A stretch of 64,000 bases of DNA from an uncultured Prevotellaceae bacterium (lineage in GTDB: Bacteria > Bacteroidota > Bacteroidia > Bacteroidales > Bacteroidaceae). The stretch covers positions 57,260-121,259 of the forward strand of contig CADCET010000001.1 of NCBI GenBank assembly GCA_902800495.1, given 5' to 3'. The position numbers and the translations under genes are program-made. Positions 16,494 through 24,484 of this stretch are shown piece after piece; position 1 is the first letter of the stretch, and each line of letters opens with the position of its first letter. The notes beneath the pieces were generated by a model. It saw only the letters and a program-made list of their open reading frames with translations. It had not been told where the DNA came from and searched no databases.

Positions 16494-18137
16494 ATGAAGA
16501 AACTGATATATAGTTTAGCAACCGTTCTTCTGGGTCTGGCCAGCTGTACCAGCTTTGACGACCCCACAACGGAGAACTATGGTGCCGGTCCCAGCGTTGA
16601 TGTTACCATCACTGCCGGCACGCCCAGCGACTCAGCTTTCACCGTCGTTATTACGCCGGCTGCAGGCTCACTCTACTATGCCTATGCCATTAGCGAGGGC
16701 ACACGGGTTGCTGTTGACTCTGCCACTCTTTACAAGGGTGGTTACAGTAATGATGTTGTCAAGGTGGCTGACAAGGCAACGACGACTATCAGCATTGATG
16801 ATGCAGACCCCAATACGACCTACTACGTCTATGCTGTAGCTGGTAATGAAAAGGGTGTTGTCGGTAACATGACGGTTAAGAGCATCACGACTACTGACGT
16901 GCTGAGTCCTGGTCCGAAGTCCATCGCCAAGGATGCAGATAATGCCGCTGTGAAGCTGACGTTCTCTGAGGCTATTCAGCGTGGCGAAGGTGCTGTGACG
17001 GCTAAGTACTACAAGGAGTGGGATATCTTGAACCCCGTCGACGTACCAGCTGAGGATCTCAAGGTTCAGGTGAGCGGCAACGCTGTCATCTTTGCTGCTG
17101 ATAATATTCCTGCCGGTGCTTATCTGTGCTTCTCTTATGCTGAGGGCGCTTTCAAGGACGCTAAGGGCAACCTCTGTCGCGCTTTGAACAGCGGCTTGGA
17201 TTTGAACAAAGGACAGTTCGCAGGTGCATGGGTACATGTGACCAACGCTCCTTTCGAGATTACTGACGAATACGTGACCGCTCCCGAGGCTGGTGCCCTC
17301 ATCGCAAAGGTTGAGGACTTCAAGGGCGAGATAACCCTGCCTTTCAATGTCTATCGTAATGATGAGGATGTGGCTGACGGCGCTATCAGCGTCACCTATA
17401 CTAATAAGAAGAGTACCAGCACCTACAAGCTGAGTGCTCAGGACTGGAGTATCAGTGAAAACAAAGTCAACTTCGTGCTGCCCGCTGAACCTAAGGGTGG
17501 CGATGCCATTACCGTTTCCGTTGCCGAAGGAGCTATCTTCGATGTCTATGGTAATCCGAATGAAGAATTTACCAGTGAGATTGAATGGTACTATTTCGTT
17601 CCCACTAAGGAGAATGTGCTGGGTACTTTCAATATGGGTATCACCTATAAGGGCGAAGCTTCTGATCTCGGTAAATTCACTATCGTAGAGGATGCCACGG
17701 CTGAGAATCCGACAGGACTGCTCTTCAAGGATTTCTATCTCGAAGGTGCTGAACTGAGTGGTTACTACGATCTCGATAATGCCAAGATGTATATCGGTGA
17801 TGGTCAGATCGTCGGTAAGTACACTAACAGTAAGGGTACTACTTATGGGCTGGTATTCTACAATGCAGAGAATGAGACAGAAGATCTCATTCCCGTTCCT
17901 TTCACCATCAATGCTGACGGAACGCTGACTGCAGATGTCATCTGGGGTATCTATGCATTTGACGAGAATTTTGAGACTCCTGCCGGATGGTTTGAGGTTG
18001 CTCAGACCTGTACTCTGACACCTGCTAAGGCTGCTGCCCGTAAGGCTGCTGCCCGTAAGGCTGCTGCCCGTGGTAAGGCAAGCAAGACAGTGAAGGTTTC
18101 TGCTCGCAACCTGAAGAAAGGGTTTGTCCGCAAATAA
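16494..18137 (+). CDS. Ig-like (SbsA-type) surface lipoprotein with a basic repetitive tail
   Basis: 547 residues with lipobox GLASC (Cys18). An N-terminal fibronectin/Ig-like part is followed by an SbsA-type Ig-like domain (VKLTFSEAIQRGEGAVTAKY to LCFSYAEGAFKDAKGN) and a C-terminal beta-rich part. The last 35 residues are odd for a surface protein: strongly basic, with KAAAR three times and then RGKASKTVKVSARNLKKGFVRK-like sequence. It is the last gene of the right operon, 24 bp after the Calx-beta gene, and is followed by a terminator. It is likely a surface accessory of the transporter. Confidence 0.75.
   Translation: MKKLIYSLATVLLGLASCTSFDDPTTENYGAGPSVDVTITAGTPSDSAFTVVITPAAGSLYYAYAISEGTRVAVDSATLYKGGYSNDVVKVADKATTTISIDDADPNTTYYVYAVAGNEKGVVGNMTVKSITTTDVLSPGPKSIAKDADNAAVKLTFSEAIQRGEGAVTAKYYKEWDILNPVDVPAEDLKVQVSGNAVIFAADNIPAGAYLCFSYAEGAFKDAKGNLCRALNSGLDLNKGQFAGAWVHVTNAPFEITDEYVTAPEAGALIAKVEDFKGEITLPFNVYRNDEDVADGAISVTYTNKKSTSTYKLSAQDWSISENKVNFVLPAEPKGGDAITVSVAEGAIFDVYGNPNEEFTSEIEWYYFVPTKENVLGTFNMGITYKGEASDLGKFTIVEDATAENPTGLLFKDFYLEGAELSGYYDLDNAKMYIGDGQIVGKYTNSKGTTYGLVFYNAENETEDLIPVPFTINADGTLTADVIWGIYAFDENFETPAGWFEVAQTCTLTPAKAAARKAAARKAAARGKASKTVKVSARNLKKGFVRK
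18027..18071 (+). repeat. Three perfect 15-bp coding repeats
   Basis: AAGGCTGCTGCCCGT occurs three times without a mismatch at 18027-18041, 18042-18056 and 18057-18071, encoding KAAAR three times. Perfect in-frame units of this type change copy number easily. Confidence 0.9.
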
Positions 18138-18150
18138 CTAATTGCCAAAT

Positions 18151-18198
18151 AAAGTCCTCTTTCTGCTCTGCCTTGTGTGGGGCGAAAGGGGACTTTTT
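18151..18198 (+). terminator. Terminator of the right SusC/SusD operon
   Basis: A 13-bp stem with one G-T pair (AAAGTCCTCTTTC at 18151-18163 with GAAAGGGGACTTT at 18184-18196) ends in a run of T. It lies between the Ig-like lipoprotein and the C10 peptidase, so the peptidase probably has its own promoter or depends on read-through. Confidence 0.75.
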
Positions 18199-18220
18199 GG
18201 CGTTAATAAAGAAACAAAGA

Positions 18221-19786
18221 ATGAAAATGAAAAAGTTTTTACTGCTCTTTGCTGTGCTGCTTCCTTTGGGACTTCAGGCCGATGAGGTCAGCCATGAGCG
18301 TGCCGCCGCTACGGCCCAGACTTTGATGTCCGACCGTGTGGAAGGCTTTGAAGGCAAAGTGCAGTCGGTGAAAACCGTCTATTACGGAGGTCAGAAGGCT
18401 TACCATGTGGTACAGTTTACCCCTGCCGGTTGGACGCTTATCTCAGCTGACGACCTCTCTGACCCGCTGATCGGCTACAGCCCCGATGGCACTTATCCCA
18501 CAGACGAGGAGATGCCGGAGAACATGCGAGGCATGATGAACTGGTATAGCGATCAGGTGGTGAACAACGCCCGTCAGGCTGGCCGTCGTCACGTCGGTTG
18601 GGAATTAGCTTCTCGTCCGGCTGGCGCACGCCGTCAGGCCAGCAGCAAGGTTGAACCGCTGATTAAGGTGAACTGGAACCAGACAGGCGCCTATCAGAAA
18701 TACTGCCCGAAGAACTCTGCTGGTCAGGCTGTCGTAGGCTGTGTGGCCGTAGGTATGGCGCAGTCGATGAGCGTCGCTAAATGGCCCGACCGTCCTGTTG
18801 GGAAATTCGGTTACGACCATCCCGATTTTGGTAACATCTATGTCGACTACGATGCAGAGCCTGCATACGACTGGAATGCCATCCTCAGCGGTGCTAACAA
18901 CCGTGACGATGTGGCCAAGTTGCTCTATCACTGTGGCGTCGGCGTCAGGATGGACTATGGCGTCGATGGCTCTGGCAGCCAGACTTCTCGTGTGGCCACG
19001 GCCCTGCTACAGTATTTTAAGTACCCGCAGTCTGTCCGTTTCTACAACCGTCAGAACTATGATGACGCAGAGTGGATTTCTATGATACAGACGGAGCTGC
19101 AAGAGGGCCGTGCCGTGACCTACGCCGGTAATGACCCGGTGAAGCGTTATGGCCATTGTTTCAATATTGACGGCTTCGACGGTTCGTCGGCCTATCACCT
19201 GAATTGGGGATGGGGCGGTGTAGGCAACGCCTACTTCCAGCTGAACGGCCTGAAGGATGCCGCGATGGATATGAACTACACCAATGGCCATGAGATGGTC
19301 ATCGGCATCCGTCCGCCGTCGGATAAGCCCAGTAACATCACGTTGTCGAACCATTCCGTGCAGGCTATGAAGCCGGTAGGTACGATTGTCGCCACGGTGA
19401 ATGTTGAGAGCGAGGCTGAGAATCCCACCTACGACTTCAAGGTCGTCGGGCCTTACAGCGTGATTTTACACACCAATATGCCTGCTCCCTTCAAGGTGGT
19501 CGATGGCCAGTTGGTGACGACTCAGGAACTGTCGCAGGCTGATGGCGATCGCGAGATTGAGATTACGGCTACCAACAAGCAGAACAATGCTTCTGTGACG
19601 CGCCACTTCACGATTCTCGTCACCGGCACTGATGGCATTACGCTCGTGGAAACCGATCCTACGGTTGCCGGCGAAGAGGGCTACAGCCTGAGCGGTCAGC
19701 GTACAGCTGCCGGTTCGAAGGGTGTCAGCCTGATACGTCAGCGTATGAGCGACGGCAGTTATAAGACAGTCAAGAAGGTCAATTAA
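18221..19786 (+). CDS. C10 family cysteine peptidase (streptopain-like), secreted
   Basis: 521 residues from the ATG at 18221; the open frame begins at 18173, but only this start gives a normal signal peptide (MKMKKFLLLFAVLLPLGLQA). A propeptide follows, then the catalytic domain with Cys174 in VVGCVAVGMAQ, His312 in YGHCFNIDGF and the NWGWGG motif at 328-333. This is the streptopain/interpain family, secreted cysteine proteases of Streptococcus and Prevotella. The C-terminus (YSLSGQRT...GSYKTVKKVN) resembles the short tail common on secreted Prevotella proteins and shared here with the serpin at 60.6 kb. It probably degrades host or dietary protein outside the cell. An unknown gene starts 2 bp later. 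Confidence 0.9.
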   Translation: MKMKKFLLLFAVLLPLGLQADEVSHERAAATAQTLMSDRVEGFEGKVQSVKTVYYGGQKAYHVVQFTPAGWTLISADDLSDPLIGYSPDGTYPTDEEMPENMRGMMNWYSDQVVNNARQAGRRHVGWELASRPAGARRQASSKVEPLIKVNWNQTGAYQKYCPKNSAGQAVVGCVAVGMAQSMSVAKWPDRPVGKFGYDHPDFGNIYVDYDAEPAYDWNAILSGANNRDDVAKLLYHCGVGVRMDYGVDGSGSQTSRVATALLQYFKYPQSVRFYNRQNYDDAEWISMIQTELQEGRAVTYAGNDPVKRYGHCFNIDGFDGSSAYHLNWGWGGVGNAYFQLNGLKDAAMDMNYTNGHEMVIGIRPPSDKPSNITLSNHSVQAMKPVGTIVATVNVESEAENPTYDFKVVGPYSVILHTNMPAPFKVVDGQLVTTQELSQADGDREIEITATNKQNNASVTRHFTILVTGTDGITLVETDPTVAGEEGYSLSGQRTAAGSKGVSLIRQRMSDGSYKTVKKVN

Positions 19787-19788
19787 TC

Positions 19789-20475
19789 ATGATGATGAGA
19801 AACGTTTTTTCTGTGATAGGGCTTTTGCTGCTCACGGTGGTGGCTTATGCCCAGAAGTATGAGCCCAACACGAAGTGGCCTTATGTCTATGAGAACTTCA
19901 TGCCGGGAACCATCTATTTCGAAGGTAACGAGAAGTCGACGGCCGACATGAACATCCATCTCTGGGGCAACGTGCTCCACTACGTCAAGGCCGATGGCAA
20001 GATCTATCAGAGCGACGACCGTAAGGTTGTGCGCGTAGAGATTGGCGACGATGCCTATCTCTACTGCGACCATAAGCTGATGAAGTTGATAGCCAACGAG
20101 GGCACGAACCTTCTCGTACTGTTGACAAAGGGCGATTTCGACGCCATGCGGTCGAGTGGGGGCGGAGCTTACGGCTCCAGCCTGAACTCGTCGGCCTCAC
20201 GTGACCTGTCCTCGCTGGGCTTCGATCTTGGCGGGTTGGATCAGCCGGAGTTGGGATTGATGCTTCAGGAGAAGAAGGAAGGTCGCACTATCCCTCTCGT
20301 CAACCAGTATTTCTTCATTATCGGCGGTCAGCAGATAGAGGCTACCAAGAAGGGCGTGGCCAAGTTCTTAGGCGATGCCAAGGTCGATGCCTGGAAGCAG
20401 TTCCAGAAAGAGCATAAGATTAAGTGGAAGCAGGAGGAGAGCCTGAAAGAGGTGCTCCTGTTCTTGGGGGAATAG
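19789..20475 (+). CDS. Exported protein of unknown function, coupled to the C10 peptidase
   Basis: 228 residues with an N-terminal signal peptide ending near AYAQ and no lipobox. The middle has a Gly/Ser-rich stretch (RSSGGGAYGSSLNSSASRD) and the C-terminus is Lys-rich. I do not recognise the family. It starts 2 bp after the peptidase stop, so the two are almost certainly co-transcribed. C10 peptidase genes in Streptococcus and Bacteroides often have a neighbouring inhibitor gene; this could be one, but no similarity to the peptidase propeptide is apparent. Confidence 0.75.
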   Translation: MMMRNVFSVIGLLLLTVVAYAQKYEPNTKWPYVYENFMPGTIYFEGNEKSTADMNIHLWGNVLHYVKADGKIYQSDDRKVVRVEIGDDAYLYCDHKLMKLIANEGTNLLVLLTKGDFDAMRSSGGGAYGSSLNSSASRDLSSLGFDLGGLDQPELGLMLQEKKEGRTIPLVNQYFFIIGGQQIEATKKGVAKFLGDAKVDAWKQFQKEHKIKWKQEESLKEVLLFLGE

Positions 20476-20548
20476 GGATTATGGGACTTATGGGTCTTAT
20501 GGGTCCTATGGGTCTTATGGGACTTATAGGACTTATAGGTCCTAAGAG
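20476..20548. repeat. 9-bp tandem repeat (TATGGGTCT type), copy 1
   Basis: About seven head-to-tail 9-mers (TATGGGACT, TATGGGTCT, TATGGGTCC and TATAGGACT) between two convergent genes. The same unit recurs at 32128-32189 and, inverted, at 51952-52022. Confidence 0.85.
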
Positions 20549-20550
20549 TT

Positions 20551-20994
20551 TTACCTCTTTTTCTTAAAGAAATCTTGTATCAGCTGGCGGCACTCCTCTT
20601 CAAGGATGCCGCCAGTTATTTTTGTCTTGGGATGCAGGGCAAGCGGCGCATACTCGTGGTAGCCGCGCTTCTCGTCGGTACAGCCGTAGACGATGCGGGG
20701 AATCTGCGACCAGCCTAAGGCACCGGCACACATTGGGCACGGCTCCACGGTGACGTAGAGGGTGCAGTCGGTGAGGTACTTGCCGCCAAGCGTGTTGGCA
20801 GCAGCGGTGATGGCCTGCATCTCGGCATGGGCCGTGACGTCACAGAGTGTCTCCGTCAGGTTGTGGCTGCGGGCCACGATGCGCTCTCGGCACACCACGA
20901 CGCAGCCGATGGGGATTTCGCCTTCGGCGAAGGCCCGTTGAGCCTCATTCAGGGCAAGGCGCATATACTTCTCGTCTTTTTCTTCTTGTGTCAT
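20551..20994 (-). CDS. tadA: tRNA-specific adenosine-34 deaminase TadA
   Basis: The ATG at 20994 gives a 147-residue protein beginning MTQEEKDEKYMRLAL; the longer frame to 21075 runs through the promoter palindrome and is rejected. His56-Ala-Glu58 (HAE) and Pro85-Cys86-x-x-Cys89 are the zinc and catalytic signature of cytidine/adenosine deaminases. The enzyme converts A34 to inosine in the tRNA anticodon. Its -7 box ends only a few bases before the ATG, so the mRNA is probably almost leaderless. It is divergent from birA. Confidence 0.93.
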   Translation of the reverse strand: MTQEEKDEKYMRLALNEAQRAFAEGEIPIGCVVVCRERIVARSHNLTETLCDVTAHAEMQAITAAANTLGGKYLTDCTLYVTVEPCPMCAGALGWSQIPRIVYGCTDEKRGYHEYAPLALHPKTKITGGILEEECRQLIQDFFKKKR

Positions 20995-21034
20995 GGTGCA
21001 AAGATACGAATTTTTTTCGTAACTTTGCACCATG
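20992..21034. promoter_or_regulatory. Mirror-image divergent promoter of tadA and birA
   Basis: The whole gap between the two start codons, including both ATGs, is a near-perfect palindrome: 19-bp arms 20992-21010 and 21016-21034 with one A-A mismatch around a 5-T centre. Each arm holds a -7 box, TATCTTTG toward tadA (20999-21006) and TAACTTTG toward birA (21020-21027), followed at once by CACCATG. No good -33 box is seen. Confidence 0.8.
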
Positions 21035-21733
21035 GAATGGAAAATCATACATATTGACGAGACGAACTCCACCAACCGGTGGCTGAAGGGTAAACGGGTG
21101 ACAGACGGTGGACTGGTGGTTGTGACAGACTACCAGACAGCAGGACGCGGCTGCGGCACCAACCGGTGGGAGTCGGAGCGAGGCAAGAACCTGCTGTTCT
21201 CCATGCTGATTCATCCGAAAGACGTGCCTGCCAGTCGGCAGTTCCGTCTCTCAATGGCCGTTTCGTTGGCTATCTGCGAAGCGTTGGAGGAACTGATTGG
21301 CGATGTCAGTATCAAATGGCCTAACGATATCTACTGGCGTGACGGTAAGATATGTGGTATCCTGATAGAGAATACCCTGACGGGGACCGTTATCAAGGAC
21401 TGCATCATCGGCGTGGGCTTGAACGTCAACCAGCGGGTGTTCCATAGCGACGCTCCTAATCCCGTTTCACTTTTGCAGATAAGCGGTCAAGAGACCGACC
21501 GCGATGTGCTGCTCCATCATATCTTAGAACGCTTCGGACAGCTGTTGACACAGGATGTATGTCAGCGCTACCTGTCAAAAATATATCGGCGCAAGGGCTT
21601 CTACCCTTACGCCGATGAAAATGGTGCATTTATGGCTGAGTTCGTCGATGTGAAAGACGACGGCCATTTGGTGTTGAGAGACGATGGCGGCACATGGCGC
21701 ACCTACGCCTTCAAGGAGGTTCGCTTTATTTAG
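21032..21733 (+). CDS. birA: Biotin--[acetyl-CoA-carboxylase] ligase
   Basis: 233 residues of the catalytic type without an N-terminal DNA-binding domain. The biotin/ATP loop GRGCGTNRW at 38-46, KWPNDI at 95-100 and KICGILIE are the family signatures. It attaches biotin to carboxylase carrier proteins. The ATG lies 5 bp after a -7 box, so the message is probably leaderless. Its stop overlaps the stop of convergent pyrH by 4 bp. Confidence 0.92.
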   Translation: MEWKIIHIDETNSTNRWLKGKRVTDGGLVVVTDYQTAGRGCGTNRWESERGKNLLFSMLIHPKDVPASRQFRLSMAVSLAICEALEELIGDVSIKWPNDIYWRDGKICGILIENTLTGTVIKDCIIGVGLNVNQRVFHSDAPNPVSLLQISGQETDRDVLLHHILERFGQLLTQDVCQRYLSKIYRRKGFYPYADENGAFMAEFVDVKDDGHLVLRDDGGTWRTYAFKEVRFI

Positions 21734-22440
21734 TTGTGTACCAGCGTGCCAATCTCTTCGCCGTCCATCACCTTCTTCAGGTTACCCACCACGTCCATAT
21801 TGAAGACATAGATGGGCAGGTTGTTGTCCTGACACATACAGATGGCCGTCAAGTCCATGACCTTCAGACCACGGGCCAGCACTTCCTTGTAGGTAATTTC
21901 ATTGAATTTCGTGGCGGTAGGGTCTTTCTCGGGGTCGGCGGTGTAGACACCGTCCACACGGGTGCCTTTCAGCATGACGTCGGCCTCAATCTCAATGCCG
22001 CGCAGCGACGAGCCGGTGTCCGTCGTGAAATAAGGCGAACCGGTGCCGGCTGAGAAGATACAGACATAGCCCTGCTCCATCGCCTCGATGGCCTTCCATT
22101 TCGTGTAGAACTCGCCGATAGGCTCCATGCGGATGGCTGTCAGCACGCGGTTCTTCACGCCGATGGCTCCCAACGCTGACGATAGTGCCAGCGAGTTGAT
22201 GACTGTGGCACACATACCCATCTGGTCGCCCTTGACGCGGTCGAAACCTTTCTGGGAGCCAGACAAACCACGGAAGATGTTGCCGCCGCCGATGACGATG
22301 CCTATCTGCACACCCATCTCGCTCACTTCCTTAATCTGACGAGCATAGTCGCTCAGTCGTTCAGGGTCAATGCCGTAACCCTGCTTACCCATCAGGCTCT
22401 CGCCCGACAGCTTCAGTAGTATTCTCTTGAATCTTGCCAT
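21730..22440 (-). CDS. pyrH: UMP kinase
   Basis: 236 residues, normal length. KLSGESLMG near residue 10, [12 protein letters not shown] near 47-58 and the GTDNP-equivalent [12 protein letters not shown] match bacterial UMP kinases of the amino-acid-kinase fold. It phosphorylates UMP to UDP in the cytoplasm. The gene lies 42 bp downstream of the DUF4834 gene on the same strand. Confidence 0.95.
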   Translation of the reverse strand: MARFKRILLKLSGESLMGKQGYGIDPERLSDYARQIKEVSEMGVQIGIVIGGGNIFRGLSGSQKGFDRVKGDQMGMCATVINSLALSSALGAIGVKNRVLTAIRMEPIGEFYTKWKAIEAMEQGYVCIFSAGTGSPYFTTDTGSSLRGIEIEADVMLKGTRVDGVYTADPEKDPTATKFNEITYKEVLARGLKVMDLTAICMCQDNNLPIYVFNMDVVGNLKKVMDGEEIGTLVHN

Positions 22441-22482
22441 ATCCTAATTATCCATTATCAATTGTCAATTATCCATTAAAAA

Positions 22483-22881
22483 TTACTTAATTTCTTCAAA
22501 CTCAACGTATTCGCCTTCGTTGTCGTTGAAGATTTTGCGTTCTGCCTGCTGGTTGCCGCGGCCGTCGATAATCGTGACGCCGCTGTCCGTCTGCGTCGTG
22601 CGGCGGGGCTCCTGTCTGGGCTTTTGCTTGGGCCTGCCCTCAGTATTGCTACTCTTGAAGTAGTCGTCCTTGAACTTGGGAGCTTCCTCATCCTTCCGAT
22701 AATGCTTGGTCGAGGTGCGTTTGAAGTACTCTTCCTCCTCAGCTATCCTGCGTGCTTCGCGAGCATCAGCAGCCTGCTTCAGCATCTTTCTGAATTGGCT
22801 GAGTGTCTTGTGAAACAGAATGGCCAGTACAATGACGATGAATAGGATGAAGCCAAGGAGACCCAGAATGATTTCTTTCAT
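22483..22881 (-). CDS. DUF4834 family membrane-anchored protein
   Basis: 132 residues: one N-terminal membrane helix (LGLLGFILFIVIVLAILF) and a charged, disordered cytoplasmic tail with an Arg/Glu coiled segment and the conserved FNDNEGEYVEFEEIK end. This fits DUF4834, a small Bacteroidetes family of unknown role. The start is 3 bp after the pssA stop, so it is in the pssA-psd transcription unit. Confidence 0.8.
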   Translation of the reverse strand: MKEIILGLLGFILFIVIVLAILFHKTLSQFRKMLKQAADAREARRIAEEEEYFKRTSTKHYRKDEEAPKFKDDYFKSSNTEGRPKQKPRQEPRRTTQTDSGVTIIDGRGNQQAERKIFNDNEGEYVEFEEIK

Positions 22882-22884
22882 AGG

Positions 22885-23616
22885 TTAGTGTTTTTGCGTG
22901 ATAACAGAGAGTAGCACGTACCAGGCGATGATAGCGGCCAGACCGCTAACACCGAGTAAGAGAAGTAATGGAACACAGCTCAGCAGGAACACGTATTTCA
23001 CCTCATTGCCCTTCCAGCCCCAAGTCTTGAATTTCAGAGCAAACATGGGTATCTCGCAAACTAGTAGAAAACAGCTAACGAAGGTTCCGGCAAGAATGAG
23101 GTAGGGAAGTGAAGAGTGAAGAGTGAAGAGTGAAAAATTTGCTGCCGCACTCCAGTCTTCCAACCCGACAATCATGGCACCCCAGAACAGCGCATTCGCC
23201 GGCGTCGGCAGTCCGATGAAACCAAGTGCTTGACGTTCGTCGAGATTGAACTTCGCCAGTCGCAGGGCCGAGAATGCTGCCATGACGAAGGCGAGATATG
23301 GAAGTGAAGAGTGAAGAGTGAAGAGTGAAGAATTTGCTGCCGCCATACTTGTGCATTGTGCACTGAGGAAGCTGAATACGATGGCCGAGGGCGCGAAACC
23401 GAAGGTGATGTCGTCAGCTAATGAGTCGAGTTCCTTGCCGATGGGCGAACTGACGTGTAGCAGGCGGGCCGTCATACCGTCGAAGAAGTCGAAGACCGCA
23501 CCGATGACGATAAACAGCAGGGCCAGCCGGTAGTCACCCTGGAAAGCCCAGTAAGTAGCAATGCAGCCCGAAATCAGGTTGCAGCAGGTGATGGTGTTAG
23601 GTATATGTTTCTTCAT
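22885..23616 (-). CDS. pssA: CDP-diacylglycerol--serine O-phosphatidyltransferase with two repeat-derived insertions
   Basis: 243 residues, polytopic membrane protein. The CDP-alcohol phosphotransferase motif is complete: D43xxD46-G47-xx-A50-R51, G60, D64, D68. It makes phosphatidylserine, the substrate of the psd product encoded next to it. Residues 92-108 and 157-173 are two nearly identical 17-residue blocks, [17 protein letters not shown] and [17 protein letters not shown]. Each is encoded by a dispersed (GTGAAGA)-type repeat present also in non-coding DNA nearby. The catalytic motif precedes both insertions, so the enzyme is probably active. Confidence 0.93.
   Translation of the reverse strand: MKKHIPNTITCCNLISGCIATYWAFQGDYRLALLFIVIGAVFDFFDGMTARLLHVSSPIGKELDSLADDITFGFAPSAIVFSFLSAQCTSMAAANSSLFTLHSSLPYLAFVMAAFSALRLAKFNLDERQALGFIGLPTPANALFWGAMIVGLEDWSAAANFSLFTLHSSLPYLILAGTFVSCFLLVCEIPMFALKFKTWGWKGNEVKYVFLLSCVPLLLLLGVSGLAAIIAWYVLLSVITQKH
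23106..23147. repeat. GTGAAGA-type repeat inside pssA, second insertion
   Basis: GAAGTGAAGAGTGAAGAG... followed by AATTTGCTGCCGC. The unit matches 23301-23344 almost exactly, and on the minus strand encodes [15 protein letters not shown]. Confidence 0.9.
23301..23344. repeat. GTGAAGA-type repeat inside pssA, first insertion
   Basis: A 44-bp block, three GTGAAGA-type units plus AATTTGCTGCCGC. The same block with its GC-rich end is found in reverse orientation in the non-coding gap at 23628-23664, and a shorter form lies in tsaE at 29229-29259. Confidence 0.9.
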
Positions 23617-23659
23617 CTTCTGAGCGGTAGCAAATTATTCACTCTTCACTTTTCACTCT

Positions 23660-24367
23660 TCACTTTAATTTCGCAATCACCGTCTGGTCGCCGGTTGTGG
23701 GCTGGTCCATCGTGACGCAGACCTTGGCGTTGACGGGCAGGAAGACGTCGACGCGCGAACCGAGTTTGATGAAGCCGAGATGCTGGTCGATGTAACACTC
23801 CTCCTCTGGCTTGGCGTAGGTGACAATGCGGCGTGCCAGCGCACCCGCTATCTGACGGACGAGGATGTCCTCGCCCTCTGGGGTCTCAATGACAATGTCG
23901 GCACGCTCGTTCTCTTCGCTCGCCTTGGGCAGCCATGCCTTGTGGTAGTTGCCGTCATGATGCTCGACGAGTTTCACGCGGCCGTCGACGGGGAACCAGT
24001 TGGCGTGTACGTTCCACGGACTCATGAAGATGCTGATCATCAGTCGTTTGTCGTGGAAAAAAGTGTTTTCCTCCACTTCTTCAATCACTACAATCTTGCC
24101 GTCGGCAGGAGCCACCACCGTTCGCTCGGAATCGCCGTTGAAGTAGCGTATCGGGCAGCGGTAGAAGTTCAGCGCTATCAGCCAGGCAGTCACCAGAATG
24201 GCAGTGATGAGTGGCACGACGATGTTGCAGACAAGCGGACTGACGGCTTGCAGGGCATACCATAGTCCGGTGCATACAGCTATAATCAGAATCGCACTAT
24301 AGATTAATTCCGAAGTGCCTTCACGGTGGATTCTTATCTTTTTGAGTTTCTTGATTCTTTCTCCCAT
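23660..24367 (-). CDS. psd: Phosphatidylserine decarboxylase proenzyme
   Basis: 235 residues with two N-terminal membrane helices (residues about 21-40 and 46-67). The LGS self-cleavage site is at 202-204 ([16 protein letters not shown]); cleavage at Gly-Ser creates the pyruvoyl group. It converts phosphatidylserine to phosphatidylethanolamine, the step after PssA, whose gene is 43 bp downstream. It is the first gene of the unit, with its own promoter at 24393-24423, divergent from dnaE. Confidence 0.94.
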   Translation of the reverse strand: MGERIKKLKKIRIHREGTSELIYSAILIIAVCTGLWYALQAVSPLVCNIVVPLITAILVTAWLIALNFYRCPIRYFNGDSERTVVAPADGKIVVIEEVEENTFFHDKRLMISIFMSPWNVHANWFPVDGRVKLVEHHDGNYHKAWLPKASEENERADIVIETPEGEDILVRQIAGALARRIVTYAKPEEECYIDQHLGFIKLGSRVDVFLPVNAKVCVTMDQPTTGDQTVIAKLK

Positions 24368-24392
24368 GGGTTAGTATTAAGTAATTGCGATG

Positions 24393-24423
24393 CAAAGATA
24401 ATGCTTTTTTGTCAATTAACAAA
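24393..24423 (-). promoter_or_regulatory. Promoter of psd-pssA-DUF4834(-pyrH)
   Basis: On the minus strand TTTG at 24420-24423 and TATCTTTG at 24393-24400, 19 nt apart. Confidence 0.75.
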
Positions 24424-24439
24424 CTTTTTGACCGTTTCT

Positions 24440-24471
24440 TTTGGCAATATCAACTTTTCAGCGTAACTTTG
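24440..24471 (+). promoter_or_regulatory. Promoter of dnaE
   Basis: TTTG at 24440-24443 and TAACTTTG at 24464-24471, 20 nt apart; the ATG is 14 bp after the -7 box. Confidence 0.75.
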
Positions 24472-24484
24472 ACGCTCAATTCTG

